Assembly: GCF_013464485.1 (NCBI RefSeq)
Contig: NZ_RAUX01000051.1
Location: 1-42,094, forward strand
DNA length: 42,094 bases
Reading direction: 5' to 3'
Source of the DNA: Stenotrophomonas maltophilia
Lineage (GTDB): Bacteria > Pseudomonadota > Gammaproteobacteria > Xanthomonadales > Xanthomonadaceae
The position numbers and the translations under genes are program-made. The notes beneath the pieces were generated by a model that was given only the letters and a program-made list of their open reading frames with translations, had not been told where the DNA came from and did no database searches. This document shows positions 17,932-26,006 of this stretch, in pieces (position 1 is the first letter of the stretch; each line of letters opens with the position of its first letter).

Positions 17932-19040
17932 GAGTGTTCCTGCGCTGGGCCGCCGACATGCTGCGCCGCTTCTTCAGCACGCTGGACTGGGTACTGTGCC
18001 TGGCCCTGGGCGCGCTGATGGTGATCGGCCTGGCGACTCTGAAAAGTGCCGGTGGCGACAGCCTGGTGATGGCCCAGGGGGCACGCTTCGCAGTGGGCAT
18101 GGCCGCGCTGTGGGGCATCTCGCGGGTGCCGATCCTGCGCATCCGCTCGGCCACGCCGATGATCTACGCGATCTCGATGATTCCGTTGCTGGCGGTGTTC
18201 GTGCTTGGCACCGGCAAGTACGGGCGGCAGTGGTTGGACCTGAAATTCTTCTACCTGCAGCCGGCCGAGCTGCTGAAGGTCAGCCTGCCGATGATGGTGG
18301 CCTGGTACCTGCACAAGATGCCGTTGCCGCCGCGCTTCAATACCGTGCTCGTGGCCCTGGTCATCATCGGCGTGCCGACCGGCCTGGTGATGCTGCAGCC
18401 GGACTTCGGCACCGGTGTGTTGATTGCCGCCAGCGGCGTGTTCGTGCTGCTGCTGGCGGGATTGCCATGGTGGTGGGTTGGATTGGGCGTGGGCGGTGTG
18501 GCCGCAGTGGCCCCGGTCGCCTGGTTCTGGCTGCTGAGGCCGTACCAGAAGGATCGCATCATGATGTTCCTGGACCCGGAGATGGACGCGCTGGGTGCTG
18601 GCTGGAACATCATCCAGTCGAAGATCGCGATCGGTTCCGGCGGCTTCGATGGCAAGGGGTGGGGCGAGGGCTCGCAGTCCCACCTGAACTTCATTCCCGA
18701 GCAGACCACCGACTTTGCGTTCTCGGTGCTGAGCGAAGAGTTCGGCTGGATCGGCGTGGCCACCGTACTGGCACTGTACCTGGTGGTGATCGGGCGCTGC
18801 CTGTGGATTGCCAGTCAGTCGCGCGATTCCTATTCGCGCCTGCTGGCCGGTGCCACCGGCCTGGCGTTCTTCGTGTATGTGCTGGTCAACGGCGGGATGA
18901 TTTCCGGCCTGCTGCCGGTGGTGGGCGTGCCGATGCCGCTGATCAGCTACGGTGGCACCTCGGCGGTATCGCTGCTGGCCGGCTTCGGCCTGGTGATGGC
19001 CGTGCGCAGCCACAACCCGGTGCACGGCGGCTACGGCTAG
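17928..19040 (+). CDS. rodA: RodA peptidoglycan glycosyltransferase (first copy)
   Basis: SEDS-family polymerase that links lipid II into glycan strands, working with PBP2. 370 residues, the same length as E. coli RodA, with about ten membrane helices. The functional aspartates fall at the E. coli positions: D159 in QPDFGTG and D262 in PEQTTDFAF. The ending SGLLPVVGVPMPLISYGGTS is the SEDS signature. It overlaps mrdA by ATGA, so it is the cognate RodA of the operon. Confidence 0.97.
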   Translation: MRVFLRWAADMLRRFFSTLDWVLCLALGALMVIGLATLKSAGGDSLVMAQGARFAVGMAALWGISRVPILRIRSATPMIYAISMIPLLAVFVLGTGKYGRQWLDLKFFYLQPAELLKVSLPMMVAWYLHKMPLPPRFNTVLVALVIIGVPTGLVMLQPDFGTGVLIAASGVFVLLLAGLPWWWVGLGVGGVAAVAPVAWFWLLRPYQKDRIMMFLDPEMDALGAGWNIIQSKIAIGSGGFDGKGWGEGSQSHLNFIPEQTTDFAFSVLSEEFGWIGVATVLALYLVVIGRCLWIASQSRDSYSRLLAGATGLAFFVYVLVNGGMISGLLPVVGVPMPLISYGGTSAVSLLAGFGLVMAVRSHNPVHGGYG

Positions 19041-19067
19041 CCGCCGCGCTTCCTGCTCCTGCTCTTT

Positions 19068-19132
19068 GCAGAGCCGAGCCATGCTCGGCTGCCCTTCGTA
19101 CAGTGCATGCGCCCCGAGCCAAGCACGGCTCG
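19068..19132. repeat. Two degenerate SMAG-like palindromes between the rodA copies
   Basis: agagccgagccatgctcggct (inside 19068-19092) resembles the agagccgagcccatgctcgg family but has GCAG instead of the GTAG head. cgagccaagcacggctcg (19115-19132) is a smaller palindrome. They occupy most of the 168-nt gap. Confidence 0.65.
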
Positions 19133-19208
19133 ACGCGACAAATGCAGCGGCCCCCGACAGCTTCACGCAAGCACGCATTGCTACCGTGCCAGTGTGGACT
19201 GGAAACGA

Positions 19209-20288
19209 ATGCTTGGCGGCTGCCGTGAGGCAGTACGCACGATAGACCTGCCGTTGCTCGTCGCGCTGTTGATCCTGATGGGCGCGGGCCTGGCCGTGCT
19301 GCACAGCGTGTCCGGCCCGGTGGCCGGGCAGGGGGCGCGCTTCGCCGGGGGCCTGGCTGCGATGTGGATGCTGTCGCGCATCTCGCTGCTGCGCCTGCGC
19401 GCGTGGACGCCGGCGATCTACGCGCTGTCGATGCTGCCGCTGATGGCGGTGTATGTGATCGGCACCGGCAAGTATGGGCAGCGCTGGCTCAATCTCGGCG
19501 TGTTCTACCTGCAGCCGTCCGAGCTGCTCAAGCTCAGCCTGCCGCTGATGATGGCCTGGTATCTGCATCGGCAACCGCTGCCACCGTCGCCGCGCACTGT
19601 ACTGACCGCCGTCGTGCTGATCGGCGTCCCCGCTGTGCTGATCCTGCTGCAACCCAACCTCGGCACCGCCACGCTGGTCACGGCCAGTGGTGTGTTTGCC
19701 CTGTTGCTGGCCGGGTTGCACTGGGGCTGGGTGGCGACAGGTGCGGCTGGATTGGCAGTGGCCGCGCCATTGGCATGGTTCGGATTGCTGCGGCAGTACC
19801 AGAAGGATCGCGTTCTGACCTTCCTTGACCCGGCGGCCGATCCACTTGGCACCGGCTGGAACATCCTGCAGTCGCGCATCGCGATTGGTTCAGGCGGCTG
19901 GGACGGACGCGGCTGGGGGCAGGGCACGCAGGCCACGCTGGACTTCCTGCCCGAGTACACCACGGACTTTGCGTTCTCGGTGCTGGCCGAGGAGTTTGGC
20001 TGGATCGGCGTGGCCACCGTGTTCGCGCTGTACCTGTTCGTGGTCGGGCGCTGCCTGTGGATTGCCGTGCACGCGCGTGACACGCACGCACGGTTGCTGG
20101 CCGGCAGCCTGGGGCTGGCGTTCTTCGTCTACGTGCTGGTGAACGGCGGAATGATTTCCGGCCTGATGCCAGTGGTGGGCATTCCGATGCCGTTGATCAG
20201 CTACGGTGGCACGTCGGCGGTGTCGTTGCTTGCCGGCATCGGGTTGGTGATGGCGGTGCGGGGGCACCGGCCCGTGCATGGCGGATAG
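19209..20288 (+). CDS. rodA: Second RodA-like SEDS protein (tandem copy, QPD changed to QPN)
   Basis: Tandem paralogue of the preceding rodA with long stretches of near-identity, notably in the last 130 residues (SLLAG, VVGxPMPLISYGGTSAV). With ATG 19209 (GGAAA five bases upstream) it is 359 residues; a GTG at 19194 is an alternative. The membrane layout is the same. The aspartate equivalent to E. coli D262 is kept (D253 in PEYTTDFAF), but the QPDxGT aspartate is asparagine (N150 in LQPNLGTAT). It may be a polymerase with altered activity, a regulator, or a decaying duplicate. The frame is intact over its whole length, which argues for selection or a recent duplication. Confidence 0.93.
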   Translation: MLGGCREAVRTIDLPLLVALLILMGAGLAVLHSVSGPVAGQGARFAGGLAAMWMLSRISLLRLRAWTPAIYALSMLPLMAVYVIGTGKYGQRWLNLGVFYLQPSELLKLSLPLMMAWYLHRQPLPPSPRTVLTAVVLIGVPAVLILLQPNLGTATLVTASGVFALLLAGLHWGWVATGAAGLAVAAPLAWFGLLRQYQKDRVLTFLDPAADPLGTGWNILQSRIAIGSGGWDGRGWGQGTQATLDFLPEYTTDFAFSVLAEEFGWIGVATVFALYLFVVGRCLWIAVHARDTHARLLAGSLGLAFFVYVLVNGGMISGLMPVVGIPMPLISYGGTSAVSLLAGIGLVMAVRGHRPVHGG

Positions 20289-20299
20289 CGGGCCCGGAG

Positions 20300-20406
20300 G
20301 TAGAGTCGACTGTCAGTCGACTCTCGCGTGCAGCGCGGGATTTTCACCACCGAAGCAAGAGCATGTCGACTGGAAGCGAGAGCAGTCGACTGACAGTCAA
20401 CTCTAC
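20300..20406. repeat. Inverted pair of SMAG-like elements
   Basis: GTAG-headed gtagagtcgactgtcagtcg (20300 on) and its inverse ending in gactgacagtcaactctac (20385-20406) face each other with both GTAG heads outward, 61 nt apart. A third partial copy of gtcgactg is at 20365. Confidence 0.75.
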
Positions 20407-20551
20407 CGCCTCCGCCTTCGTATCCGGCCCCCGTGGCCTTATGACTCTGCGCAACGCCTGTTGTGGAAGCGTTCTCACAACAACGCGCGGGGGCATTGCA
20501 ACTGACCAAAGTCCAGAAAAATTGTTAAAGAGCTCACACTTTTACGCCGCG

Positions 20552-20565
20552 TTGATCCTGATCAA
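20552..20565. promoter_or_regulatory. Exact FNR/Anr-type binding site
   Basis: TTGATCCTGATCAA matches the FNR half-site consensus TTGAT-N4-ATCAA at all ten fixed positions. If centred at -41.5, a -10 hexamer falls at CACAAT (20588-20593) on the plus strand and at TTTAAC (20529-20524) on the minus strand, each 4/6 to consensus. The direction of control is therefore open. Confidence 0.55.
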
Positions 20566-20723
20566 TGGACTTGTCGTAATCGGCCTGCACAATGGCGGCC
20601 CGTTCGGCACGGCGCGCCGTCAATCGTTGCAGCGCGAGGGGGCGTCGGGCGGGAGCAGTACTGATCCAACGGATACAAGGAGCGCGGGGCACTGCCACTG
20701 GGGAGCGGCAGCCGCGCAGGTAT

Positions 20724-20773
20724 CGACCGGATCCGGTCGCCGGTTGCGTCTGCGGGGATGGGGACGCAACCGG
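20724..20773 (+). other. Adjacent palindrome and 11-bp hairpin, possible structured RNA
   Basis: cgaccggatccggtcg (20724-20739) is a perfect 16-nt palindrome. Directly next to it, ccggttgcgtc (20740-20750) pairs with gacgcaaccgg (20763-20773) around a 12-nt loop. Together they could stack in a transcript starting near 20600. No known RNA family is recognised. Confidence 0.35.
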
Positions 20774-20842
20774 CCACCTCTATCTGAATGGGGAAGCACG
20801 ATCACGACGCCTTCACATTTCCCGCTGAACGCGGGCAAATCG

Positions 20843-20871
20843 TTGTGATTCATGGTGTTAGGGGTTTTAAT
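20843..20871 (+). promoter_or_regulatory. Probable sigma-70 promoter of mltB-rlpA
   Basis: TTGTGA (20843-20848), 17-nt spacer, TTTAAT (20866-20871): 4/6 and 5/6 consensus matches at ideal spacing. Start near 20878 would leave a leader of about 21 nt before the mltB ATG. Confidence 0.5.
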
Positions 20872-20898
20872 TCATCCATGACCTGCTAACCTGCGACG

Positions 20899-22044
20899 AT
20901 GATTCGACGCACTCTGGCCTGCATGCTCACCCTCGGCCTGGTCGCCTGCGCGACCCAGCCGAAGTCCCCACCGTCTTCGCCCCAGGCCAGCAGTACGCCG
21001 CGCCAGCCCGCCACCAAGGCCCATGGCCCGGCCGAGGCCGCACCTGAAGCCACAGCGGCCACCGCGCCGCCGGTCGATCTCACTCCGGTGCCGTTCGAGG
21101 TCGCGCGGGCCCGTTTCATTGCCGATACCGCCAAGCGCTATGGCCTGAAGCCGGAGCAGATCAGCAGCGTGCTCGACCAGGCGCAGGTGCGCCAGCCGAT
21201 CATCGCTGCGATGTCGCGTCCGGCCGAACGGGTCAAGCCGTGGAACGAGTACCGGCCGATGTTCATCAGCAAGGCACGCATCGATGGCGGCCGCGCGTTC
21301 CTGGCCAAACACCGTGCCGAACTGGATCGCGTGCAGCAGCGCACTGGCGTGCCGGCCGAAGTGATCGTGGCGATCATCGGCGTGGAAACCAGTTACGGAA
21401 AGAATGCCGGCAGCCATCGCGTGCTCGATGCGCTGTACACGCTGGCGTTCTACTACCCGCGCAGCGGCGACCCAGCCAAGCTGGAACGCGAAGTGCGCCG
21501 CGAGCTGTTCTTCCGCGATGAGCTGGCCAAGCTGTTCGAGCTGGGTCGCGAAGAAAAGCTGGACATCACCACGCTCAAGGGCAGTTATGCCGGTGCGATG
21601 GGCATGGGCCAGTTCATGCCGTCCAGTTACCTCGATTATGCGGTGGACGGCAACGGCGATGGGCGCCGCGACCTGTTCAACAGCTACGACGACGTGTTCT
21701 CGTCCATCGCCAACTACTTCGTGAAGAAGGGCGGCTGGGTGCGCGGTGGCCAGGTGGCCGTGCCGGCCACGCTGGCGCCGGGCCGCGAGGCGTTCAATCC
21801 TACCGAATGGATGCCCACCTGGTCGCTGGCCGACCTGGCACAGCGCGGCTACCAGCCCAGCGCGCCGGTGCAGCCGGGCGCCACCGCCACTCCGATCACG
21901 CTTGAAGGCAGCACCGGGAAGCAGTACTGGCTGGGCTTCCAGAACTACTACGCGATCACCCGCTACAACCTCTCGAAGATGTACGCGATGGCCGTGTTCC
22001 AGTTGTCCCAGGCCATCGCCGGACAGGAGCTGCCCCCGGCATGA
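20899..22044 (+). CDS. mltB: Membrane-bound lytic murein transglycosylase B
   Basis: Outer-membrane lipoprotein that cleaves glycan strands to 1,6-anhydro products. 381 residues. The signal peptide ends in lipobox LVAC (Cys 16), and a Pro/Ala-rich linker runs to about residue 50. The catalytic glutamate is E163 in IIGVETSYGKN; GAMGMGQFMPSSY and the DGNGDGRRDLFNSYDDVFSSIANYF segment are the family 3 transglycosylase signatures. It overlaps rlpA by ATGA. Confidence 0.95.
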   Translation: MIRRTLACMLTLGLVACATQPKSPPSSPQASSTPRQPATKAHGPAEAAPEATAATAPPVDLTPVPFEVARARFIADTAKRYGLKPEQISSVLDQAQVRQPIIAAMSRPAERVKPWNEYRPMFISKARIDGGRAFLAKHRAELDRVQQRTGVPAEVIVAIIGVETSYGKNAGSHRVLDALYTLAFYYPRSGDPAKLEREVRRELFFRDELAKLFELGREEKLDITTLKGSYAGAMGMGQFMPSSYLDYAVDGNGDGRRDLFNSYDDVFSSIANYFVKKGGWVRGGQVAVPATLAPGREAFNPTEWMPTWSLADLAQRGYQPSAPVQPGATATPITLEGSTGKQYWLGFQNYYAITRYNLSKMYAMAVFQLSQAIAGQELPPA

Positions 22045-23318
22045 ACATCAGATGGCTGGTCCCGAGCTTGATCGTCCTTGCGCTGGCGGCCTGCAGCAGC
22101 GCGCCGAAGAAGCCGGCCACGGCCGGCCATGGTGGCAAGCCTGGTGGCACGCTGGTGCAGGGCCGTGGTTCGCGACCGGCACACTGCCCGGAAGGCTCGC
22201 CGTATGCGGCGGCAAAGGAAGACCCCAACACGCGCGGCAACTACACCGCCGGTGGCCTGTACAAGCCAGGGGTACGTGACAGCACGCCGGATTACATTCC
22301 CAACGTGGCCTGCATTCCCGAGCCGGAAGTGACCGCCGAGGAACGCTCGGCGATCGGCAACAAGACGCCCTATGTGGTGCTGGGCAAGTCGTACAAGGTG
22401 CTTGACGACACGCGCAATTACGTCGAGCGTGGCACCGCGTCGTACTACGGCGCCAAGTTCCATGGCCGCCTGACCTCCAACCGCGAGGTCTACGACATGT
22501 ACCAGTTCACCGCCGCGCACAAGACGCTGCCGCTGCCCAGCTTCGCCCGCGTGACCAACCTGGACAACGGCGAGTCGGTGATCGTGCGCGTCAATGATCG
22601 TGGCCCGTTCCACGATGGCCGCGTGGTCGATCTCAGCTACGCCGCCGCCGTGCGCCTGGGCATCACCCAGCGCGGAACCGGCAACGTCGAGGTGCGCGCG
22701 CTGCAGCCGGGCGAGAGCAACCTGATGGCGCAGAAGCCGTCGCGTCGCGAGCGTCGCGCTGCTGAAGCTGCCGCCGCTACCGCCGTGGCCAGTGCGCGCC
22801 CGGTACCGGCCCCTCGAGCTTCCATCGACAGCGACATCGATCGCCTGGTCAACCGCTTGCCGACCGATCGCGCCCCGGCTCGCGGCCAGCCGGCCACCAC
22901 CCAGGGCGTGGCAAGCACCGCGCCGGACGTGGCGGTCAGCAGCCTGCCGCCGAGCGCGCCAGCGGTGCGCAGCACGGCGCCTGCCCTGGCCGTCGCAGCC
23001 AGCACTACCCCACGTACCGTGGCATCCGCTCCGGTGCGTTCGGCATCCGCCGCACCGGCGGCACCCACGCTGTCGCAGCAGGTGGTTGGCGCGGTGATGG
23101 TGCAGGTCGCCAGCTTCTCCAACCGCGACAACGCCAACCGTGCGATGGGCCAGCTCAGTGCCGCCGGCATCGTTGGCGCGACCATCAGCGACATCGCCGC
23201 GGGTGGTCGTACCCTGTTCCGCCTGCGCGTTCCTGCCAGCGACCATGCCAGCGCCGCGGAACTTGCCGGTCGCATCGCCGGTCTCGGCCTGGGTTCGCCA
23301 CAGATCGTCAAGGATTGA
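22041..23318 (+). CDS. rlpA: Septal ring lytic transglycosylase RlpA
   Basis: Outer-membrane lipoprotein that acts on glycan strands stripped of peptides at the septum. 425 residues: signal peptide with lipobox LAAC (Cys about 18), the double-psi beta-barrel domain (about 130-220) with RGTASYYGAKFHGR, TAAHKTLPL and RVNDRGPFHDGR, a long Ala/Pro/Thr linker (about 235-345) and a C-terminal SPOR domain (about 350-425, MVQVASFSNRDNANRAM) that binds denuded septal glycan. Start overlaps the mltB stop. A hairpin follows the stop. Confidence 0.95.
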   Translation: MNIRWLVPSLIVLALAACSSAPKKPATAGHGGKPGGTLVQGRGSRPAHCPEGSPYAAAKEDPNTRGNYTAGGLYKPGVRDSTPDYIPNVACIPEPEVTAEERSAIGNKTPYVVLGKSYKVLDDTRNYVERGTASYYGAKFHGRLTSNREVYDMYQFTAAHKTLPLPSFARVTNLDNGESVIVRVNDRGPFHDGRVVDLSYAAAVRLGITQRGTGNVEVRALQPGESNLMAQKPSRRERRAAEAAAATAVASARPVPAPRASIDSDIDRLVNRLPTDRAPARGQPATTQGVASTAPDVAVSSLPPSAPAVRSTAPALAVAASTTPRTVASAPVRSASAAPAAPTLSQQVVGAVMVQVASFSNRDNANRAMGQLSAAGIVGATISDIAAGGRTLFRLRVPASDHASAAELAGRIAGLGLGSPQIVKD

Positions 23319-23325
23319 TCCACCC

Positions 23326-23344
23326 GGGCCGGTGCTGCCGGCCC
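23326..23344 (+). terminator. Hairpin after rlpA
   Basis: gggccgg, tgctg, ccggccc: 7-bp perfect stem, no T run. It may only attenuate transcription into dacC. Confidence 0.4.
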
Positions 23345-23359
23345 ATGCTCCCCCGGCCT

Positions 23360-23365
23360 TACAAT
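23360..23365 (+). promoter_or_regulatory. Possible -10 box for dacC
   Basis: TACAAT, a 5/6 match, 54 nt before the dacC ATG. No clear -35; the expected place overlaps the rlpA hairpin. Confidence 0.3.
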
Positions 23366-23418
23366 GGCCGTTACGTTCCACCCTCCATTCCCGGCCGTCC
23401 CCTGGAGCCTGCTGTCCA

Positions 23419-24636
23419 ATGAATTTCCGTTCCGCCGCCACCGCCCTGGCCGCCACCCTGGTGGTGGGCCTGGCTTCCGCCCAGACGCCGCTGCCGACTC
23501 CGGCCACCCCGGCGCCTGCCGCCGCCGCTGCCCCGGCCACCGTTGCTACTCCGCCGGCGCCGGCGCCGAGCGTGTCCAAGGCCTGGGTGCTGATGGACTA
23601 CGCCACCGGCCAGGTGCTGGCTGGCGAGAACGTCCACGAGCAGCTGGCCCCGGCCAGCATCACCAAGGTGATGACGTCCTACGTGATCGCCGCCGAGGTC
23701 AAGAACGGCAAGGTCCGTGCGGATGACCAGGTGATGATGAGCGAGCGCGCCTGGCGCGAAGGTGGCGCCGGCACCGACGGCAGCTACAGCGGCTTCCCGG
23801 TCAATCAGACTGCACGTCTGGAAGACATGGAAAAGGGCATGGCGATCCAGTCCGGCAACGACGCCGCGATCGCCCTGGCCGAACACGTGGCCGGCAGCGA
23901 AGAGGCCTTCGCCTCGCTGATGAACAGCTACGCCGCCAAGATCGGCATGAAGAATTCGCACTTCGTCAACGCCCATGGCCTGACCGCCGAAGGCCACCAC
24001 AGCACCGCCTACGATCTGGCGCTGCTGGGCCGGGCGATGGTGCGCGACTACCCGGAAACCTACGCGTACAACAAGATCAAGGAATTCCAGGTCGGCAACA
24101 TCAAGCAACCCAACCGCAACCTGCTGTTGTGGCGCGATGGCAGTGTGGACGGCATCAAGACCGGCCACACCTCCGAGGCCGGTTACTGCCTGATGAGCTC
24201 GGCCCAGCGTGGTGACCAGCGCCTGATCGCCGTGGTGCTGGGCGGTGCGTCTGAGAAGCAGCGTGCCGACGACAGCCTGGCCCTGCTGAACTGGGGCTTC
24301 CGCTTCTTCGAGACCCACCGCCTGTACGAGCCGGGCAAGGCCGTGGCCGAGCACAAGGTCTGGAAGGGCACCACCGACAAGGTGCAGCTGGGCGTTGCGC
24401 AGCCGATGCTGGTGAGCGTGCCGCGCGGCCGCTACAACGACCTGAAGCCGAGCATCGACGTGCCCAAGACGCTGGAAGCGCCGTTCACCGCCGGCCAGCA
24501 GATCGGCACCGTGAAGGTGACCCTGGATGGCAAGGTCGTTGCGGAAGCACCGCTGGTGGCGGTGGCTGCGGTCGAGCAGGCCGGCTTCTTCAAGCGCCTG
24601 TGGGACAGCTTCTGGATGTGGTGGGAATCGGAATGA
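23419..24636 (+). CDS. dacC: D-alanyl-D-alanine carboxypeptidase (PBP5/6 type)
   Basis: Trims the terminal D-Ala from peptidoglycan stem peptides at the periplasmic face. With ATG 23419 (TGGAG upstream) it is 405 residues: signal peptide ending SAQ (about 22), Pro/Ala linker, then the penicillin-binding domain. Active-site motifs: S80-x-x-K83 in PASITKVM, S145-G-N in QSGNDAA, and K247-T-G in GIKTGHTSE. A C-terminal PBP5 beta domain follows, and the end GFFKRLWDSFWMWWESE is the amphipathic membrane anchor. The long upstream frame from 23140 lies inside rlpA and is not real. Confidence 0.94.
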   Translation: MNFRSAATALAATLVVGLASAQTPLPTPATPAPAAAAAPATVATPPAPAPSVSKAWVLMDYATGQVLAGENVHEQLAPASITKVMTSYVIAAEVKNGKVRADDQVMMSERAWREGGAGTDGSYSGFPVNQTARLEDMEKGMAIQSGNDAAIALAEHVAGSEEAFASLMNSYAAKIGMKNSHFVNAHGLTAEGHHSTAYDLALLGRAMVRDYPETYAYNKIKEFQVGNIKQPNRNLLLWRDGSVDGIKTGHTSEAGYCLMSSAQRGDQRLIAVVLGGASEKQRADDSLALLNWGFRFFETHRLYEPGKAVAEHKVWKGTTDKVQLGVAQPMLVSVPRGRYNDLKPSIDVPKTLEAPFTAGQQIGTVKVTLDGKVVAEAPLVAVAAVEQAGFFKRLWDSFWMWWESE

Positions 24637-24661
24637 TCCACGCCCCGGCGTGGTGAAGCAG

Positions 24662-24690
24662 AAGGCCGGCGAATGCCGGCCTTTTCTTTA
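24662..24690 (+). terminator. Intrinsic terminator of dacC
   Basis: aaggccggc, GAAT, gccggcctt: 9-bp perfect stem with a tetraloop, followed by ttcttta. A good rho-independent terminator 26 nt after the stop. Confidence 0.8.
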
Positions 24691-24731
24691 TTGCAATCGC
24701 TGTGCGGGGTCGAATGGAGAATATTGTTGCT

Positions 24732-25718
24732 TCAGGGTGTCTGCTGCTGGATGTACCGGTAGGCACGTTCGGCCAGCGACTCGGTCTCGGCAGAGCAAAG
24801 GTGTGCGCGGCCGTCGTTGACCACGCCCATGCTGTTTACCCCTACAACGATCCCACGGCCGCTGTCGAAATCGAAGTCTTCCAGCACCGGGCCCCCGCTG
24901 GAACCGGGTCCTTGCACGCACGCAAGGCCCCACTGAAGAATCCTGTCCGAACCGAACGGTCGGCAGCCTGACAATTCAACGCGTGCAGTGGCGCAATAGG
25001 CCAGTTGCTGGCCGGTGTATTCGGGATTGCCGAATTCGTACCAAGGTGTTGGCGGGATGAGGCCGATGCCGTTGGCCGAAACGGGGTAGCCGAAGCTGAC
25101 GCGCGGACCGACTGCCGGTCGCTGATCGAAACGGATGGCCTGGCTGCCAGTACGGTGTGCAGGTCCTTGGCCGGATGCGTCGGCGTGGGTCTGCAGGAAA
25201 CCGGTGTCGAGCACGCCGGAAATCGAGGCCTGCGGTGTGACGATTCGCCGTATCGGATACTTTCCCAACGGCGCGGTGCCATTCTGGAAAAGCGGTACGT
25301 ACAGCAAGTGGCTGCTCCAGTGGACGGCACCGAGCTCGTCCAGCAGCGCAAGGCAATGCAACGCTGTCAAAAGGACGTCGCCACCTGGGCTGTCGACCAC
25401 GGTGGCTGTGCATGAGGCGTCTTTGCCATCCGGGCGGACCAGGAAAAGCCGTCCAACACCTGCTGGGTGTGGACCCGTACCCCACCACGGGTCGCCGTCG
25501 GTCTGCAGGGGATCCTGCCCCGGCGGCTTGGTGGGAACGTCTCCCTTGTCAGGAACAGCGGCGAGTTTTTCATTGGTCCAGTAGGTGAGGACCTCTTCCT
25601 GCGAGGTGTCCATCCAACGTTCAACCAGATCACCGGACTGCGCACGGGCCGATGTCGCAATGCACGCGGCAATCGCCATGCAGATGGCCGCGCGGAAAGC
25701 ATATGGCTGGTTGTACAT
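24732..25718 (-). CDS. Secreted trypsin-like serine protease
   Basis: Exported chymotrypsin-fold protease, 328 residues. The signal peptide ends in SARA/QSG (about 26). A propeptide-like stretch follows, then the catalytic triad by pattern: H121 in LLTALHCL, D171 in GVLDTGFL and S274 in GPGSSGGPV. Several cysteines (C103, C122, C242, C252, C267) could form disulphides. It resembles lysyl endopeptidase-like bacterial proteases in the TALHC and GSSGGP segments. Its codon use is looser than in its neighbours, and it stands alone between dacC and lpxR, both with their own signals. Substrate specificity is not deducible. Confidence 0.82.
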   Translation of the reverse strand: MYNQPYAFRAAICMAIAACIATSARAQSGDLVERWMDTSQEEVLTYWTNEKLAAVPDKGDVPTKPPGQDPLQTDGDPWWGTGPHPAGVGRLFLVRPDGKDASCTATVVDSPGGDVLLTALHCLALLDELGAVHWSSHLLYVPLFQNGTAPLGKYPIRRIVTPQASISGVLDTGFLQTHADASGQGPAHRTGSQAIRFDQRPAVGPRVSFGYPVSANGIGLIPPTPWYEFGNPEYTGQQLAYCATARVELSGCRPFGSDRILQWGLACVQGPGSSGGPVLEDFDFDSGRGIVVGVNSMGVVNDGRAHLCSAETESLAERAYRYIQQQTP

Positions 25719-26006
25719 GACAGGTTCTCTGCTCGGGGGTGCAGGCAGAGATAGCGTGGTGCCAGCGGTTGCACCATGAGAGAAGTTGTACTTTCAGCCC
25801 GCTTCATTGGCAGGCCCATGATCGGCCGGCACTGTCCATGGCCATCTCACCCCGAGACCGAGCATTCCGGTCTCTGCCTGGGCAATGCCGTCGGGTCATT
25901 CCCGACGGAACCCTCCCGACGGGATGGGTGTCCCGTACTGTGAGTGGTGCAAACCGGTGTGCCGACCAACGGTCGGCAGCTACCCGTTTCACCATCAGTG
26001 CCCCGC
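25719..26006. other. Gap between lpxR and the protease gene
   Basis: 288 nt with the leftward protease promoter (not pinpointed), a repeated cccgacgg motif near 25905 and one SMAG-like element. No gene is supported. Confidence 0.4.
25960..25983 (-). repeat. SMAG-like palindrome
   Basis: tgccgacc aac ggtcggca followed by gctac: a GTAG-headed element on the minus strand, just after the lpxR stop codon. Confidence 0.75.

Larger units (their letters stand above)
20407..20898. other. Gene-free region between rodA2 and mltB with regulatory and hairpin signals
   Basis: Nearly 500 nt without a credible gene. It holds a hairpin tgttgtg/cacaaca (20459-20482), an FNR-type box, a palindrome and adjacent hairpin (20724-20773), a hairpin cccgc/gcggg (20821-20834) and the mltB promoter. 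Local composition is more AT-rich around 20510-20590. It could encode a small RNA or a long regulated leader. Confidence 0.5.

Noticed and set aside
19041-19208. Part of the second rodA frame before 19209 as extra N-terminus
   Set aside because: The residues are encoded by degenerate palindromes and do not align with the first RodA; ATG 19209 has a ribosome site.
17670-19721. Leftward 683-codon frame opposite mrdA and the rodA genes
   Set aside because: Low-complexity Gln/His/Arg composition and complete overlap with conserved genes.
20363-20848. Rightward 161-codon frame in the rodA2-mltB gap
   Set aside because: Starts inside a SMAG-like element, has no ribosome site and mixed composition; hairpins and the FNR box explain the region better.
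23140-23418. N-terminal extension of dacC
   Set aside because: Overlaps rlpA in another frame; the ATG at 23419 starts a proper signal peptide.
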